Shown one piece after another: positions 6,432 to 6,908 of a stretch of 6,908 nt of DNA. Origin of the DNA: Akkermansia sp. (GTDB lineage Bacteria; Verrucomicrobiota; Verrucomicrobiia; Verrucomicrobiales; Akkermansiaceae); the NCBI GenBank assembly GCA_020047775.1, contig JAIFNK010000304.1, positions 1 through 6,908 on the forward strand, in the 5' to 3' direction. Made by a program: the position numbers and the translations under genes. The notes below the pieces were generated by a model, which was not told where the DNA came from, ran no database searches, and saw only the letters and a list, made by a program, of their open reading frames with translations. Numbering within the stretch: position 1 is the first letter of the stretch; the number at the start of each line of letters is the position of its first letter.

Positions 6432-6908
6432 ATGAAACCCAACACGTTTTTTACACTTCTTTTTCTGTCCGCACTCTCCGCCGCCCAGGCCGGGATCATC
6501 TTCTCGGATAACTTCAGCGGCGGCACGGGAGACATCAATACCACCACGCCCGATGTGACCACCGGGGCGGCCACGTGGGTGGCCTCGGAGCAGTTCAACG
6601 CCAACGGATCGATCGTCGATAGCACCAATGTAGCTACAACAAAAGGTGGGTCGGCGACCCTGGCGTTCACCCCGGTCAACGGGCTGATCTACACCCTCGA
6701 CGCCTCGTTTACCGGAGTAACAGGCAATGCCAACTGGCTGGCGCTGGGTTTCGTCTTCGGGCAATCCTCGGTCATCACCGCCGACAATCGCTTCCTGACG
6801 GATCCCTCCCCGGCGAACGGCACCATTGGCAAGGCGTGGATGCTCTATCGCGGCGATACGAATCCGAATCCGCACGTTGTGTTTCTCGGAAACGCCACTG
6901 CTGGAGAT
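6432..6908 (+). CDS. N-terminal part of an exported beta-rich protein (3' end outside window)
   Basis: ATG 6432 opens a frame that stays open to the last base (159 codons, no stop). The start is supported by a textbook signal peptide, MKPNTFFTLLFLSALSAAQA, with an AQA cleavage site before GIIFSDNFSGG. No Shine-Dalgarno is visible upstream (CATTTCAAAACATC), as for gene 2. The mature part has SDNFSGGTGDINTTTPDVTTG, a Trp two residues later, a strand-rich Gly/Thr/Asn core (LAFTPVNGLIYTLDASFTGV) and WLALGFVFG. The 'D-N-F ... T-T-P-D-V ... W' opening resembles LamG/jelly-roll-like exported proteins of Verrucomicrobiota, many of which end in a PEP-CTERM anchor; that end is not in view. Function unknown; a surface or glycan-binding role is inferred from context. 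Confidence 0.8.
   Translation, partial: MKPNTFFTLLFLSALSAAQAGIIFSDNFSGGTGDINTTTPDVTTGAATWVASEQFNANGSIVDSTNVATTKGGSATLAFTPVNGLIYTLDASFTGVTGNANWLALGFVFGQSSVITADNRFLTDPSPANGTIGKAWMLYRGDTNPNPHVVFLGNATAGD

Overview
This window most likely comes from the chromosome of a bacterium of the phylum Verrucomicrobiota, probably a Luteolibacter/Akkermansiaceae-like free-living polysaccharide degrader. That is an inference from three things: GC-rich coding, a C-terminal domain with a DxDxDGxxNGxE calcium loop and a terminal FARLxVTGP-type ending that I associate with verrucomicrobial exported proteins, and the gene content. All real genes read on the + strand. No RNA gene, insertion sequence, CRISPR array or phage gene is visible.

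Layout: (1) positions 2-559, the 3' end of a large exported protein whose start lies outside the window. (2) 669-3491, a complete 940-residue secreted multidomain protein. It has a signal peptide, a SASA/SGNH-type carbohydrate acetylesterase-like domain that lacks the nucleophile-serine block, a Big_5-like Ig domain, two near-identical FN3-like modules flanking a beta-rich putative carbohydrate-binding domain, and the same C-terminal domain as gene 1. (3) 3569-6358, a complete exported GH106-type (alpha-L-rhamnosidase-like) glycoside hydrolase with a C-terminal galactose-binding-like beta-sandwich. (4) 6432 to the window end, the 5' part of a further exported protein with a clear signal peptide, cut by the window edge.

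Every gene whose N-terminus is visible carries a signal peptide, so this looks like a glycan-handling exported set. The GH106-like enzyme would remove rhamnose (or a related sugar). The esterase-like protein would deacetylate, or merely bind, the same decorated polysaccharide. The other two proteins look like surface or binding proteins. The substrate is not shown by the sequence; acetylated rhamnose-containing polymers such as rhamnogalacturonan are a hypothesis.

The most notable observation is in gene 2. The esterase-like domain keeps the GPEL, GGKSL, WFQGWND and GYHYNRNxETY blocks, but the signal peptide runs straight into the middle of the fold, so the usual GQSNM nucleophile block is absent. 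The intergenic spaces are short (109, 77 and 73 bases). The first holds two overlapping hairpins and a TTTT tract ending two bases before the gene 2 start codon, a candidate terminator or leader structure.
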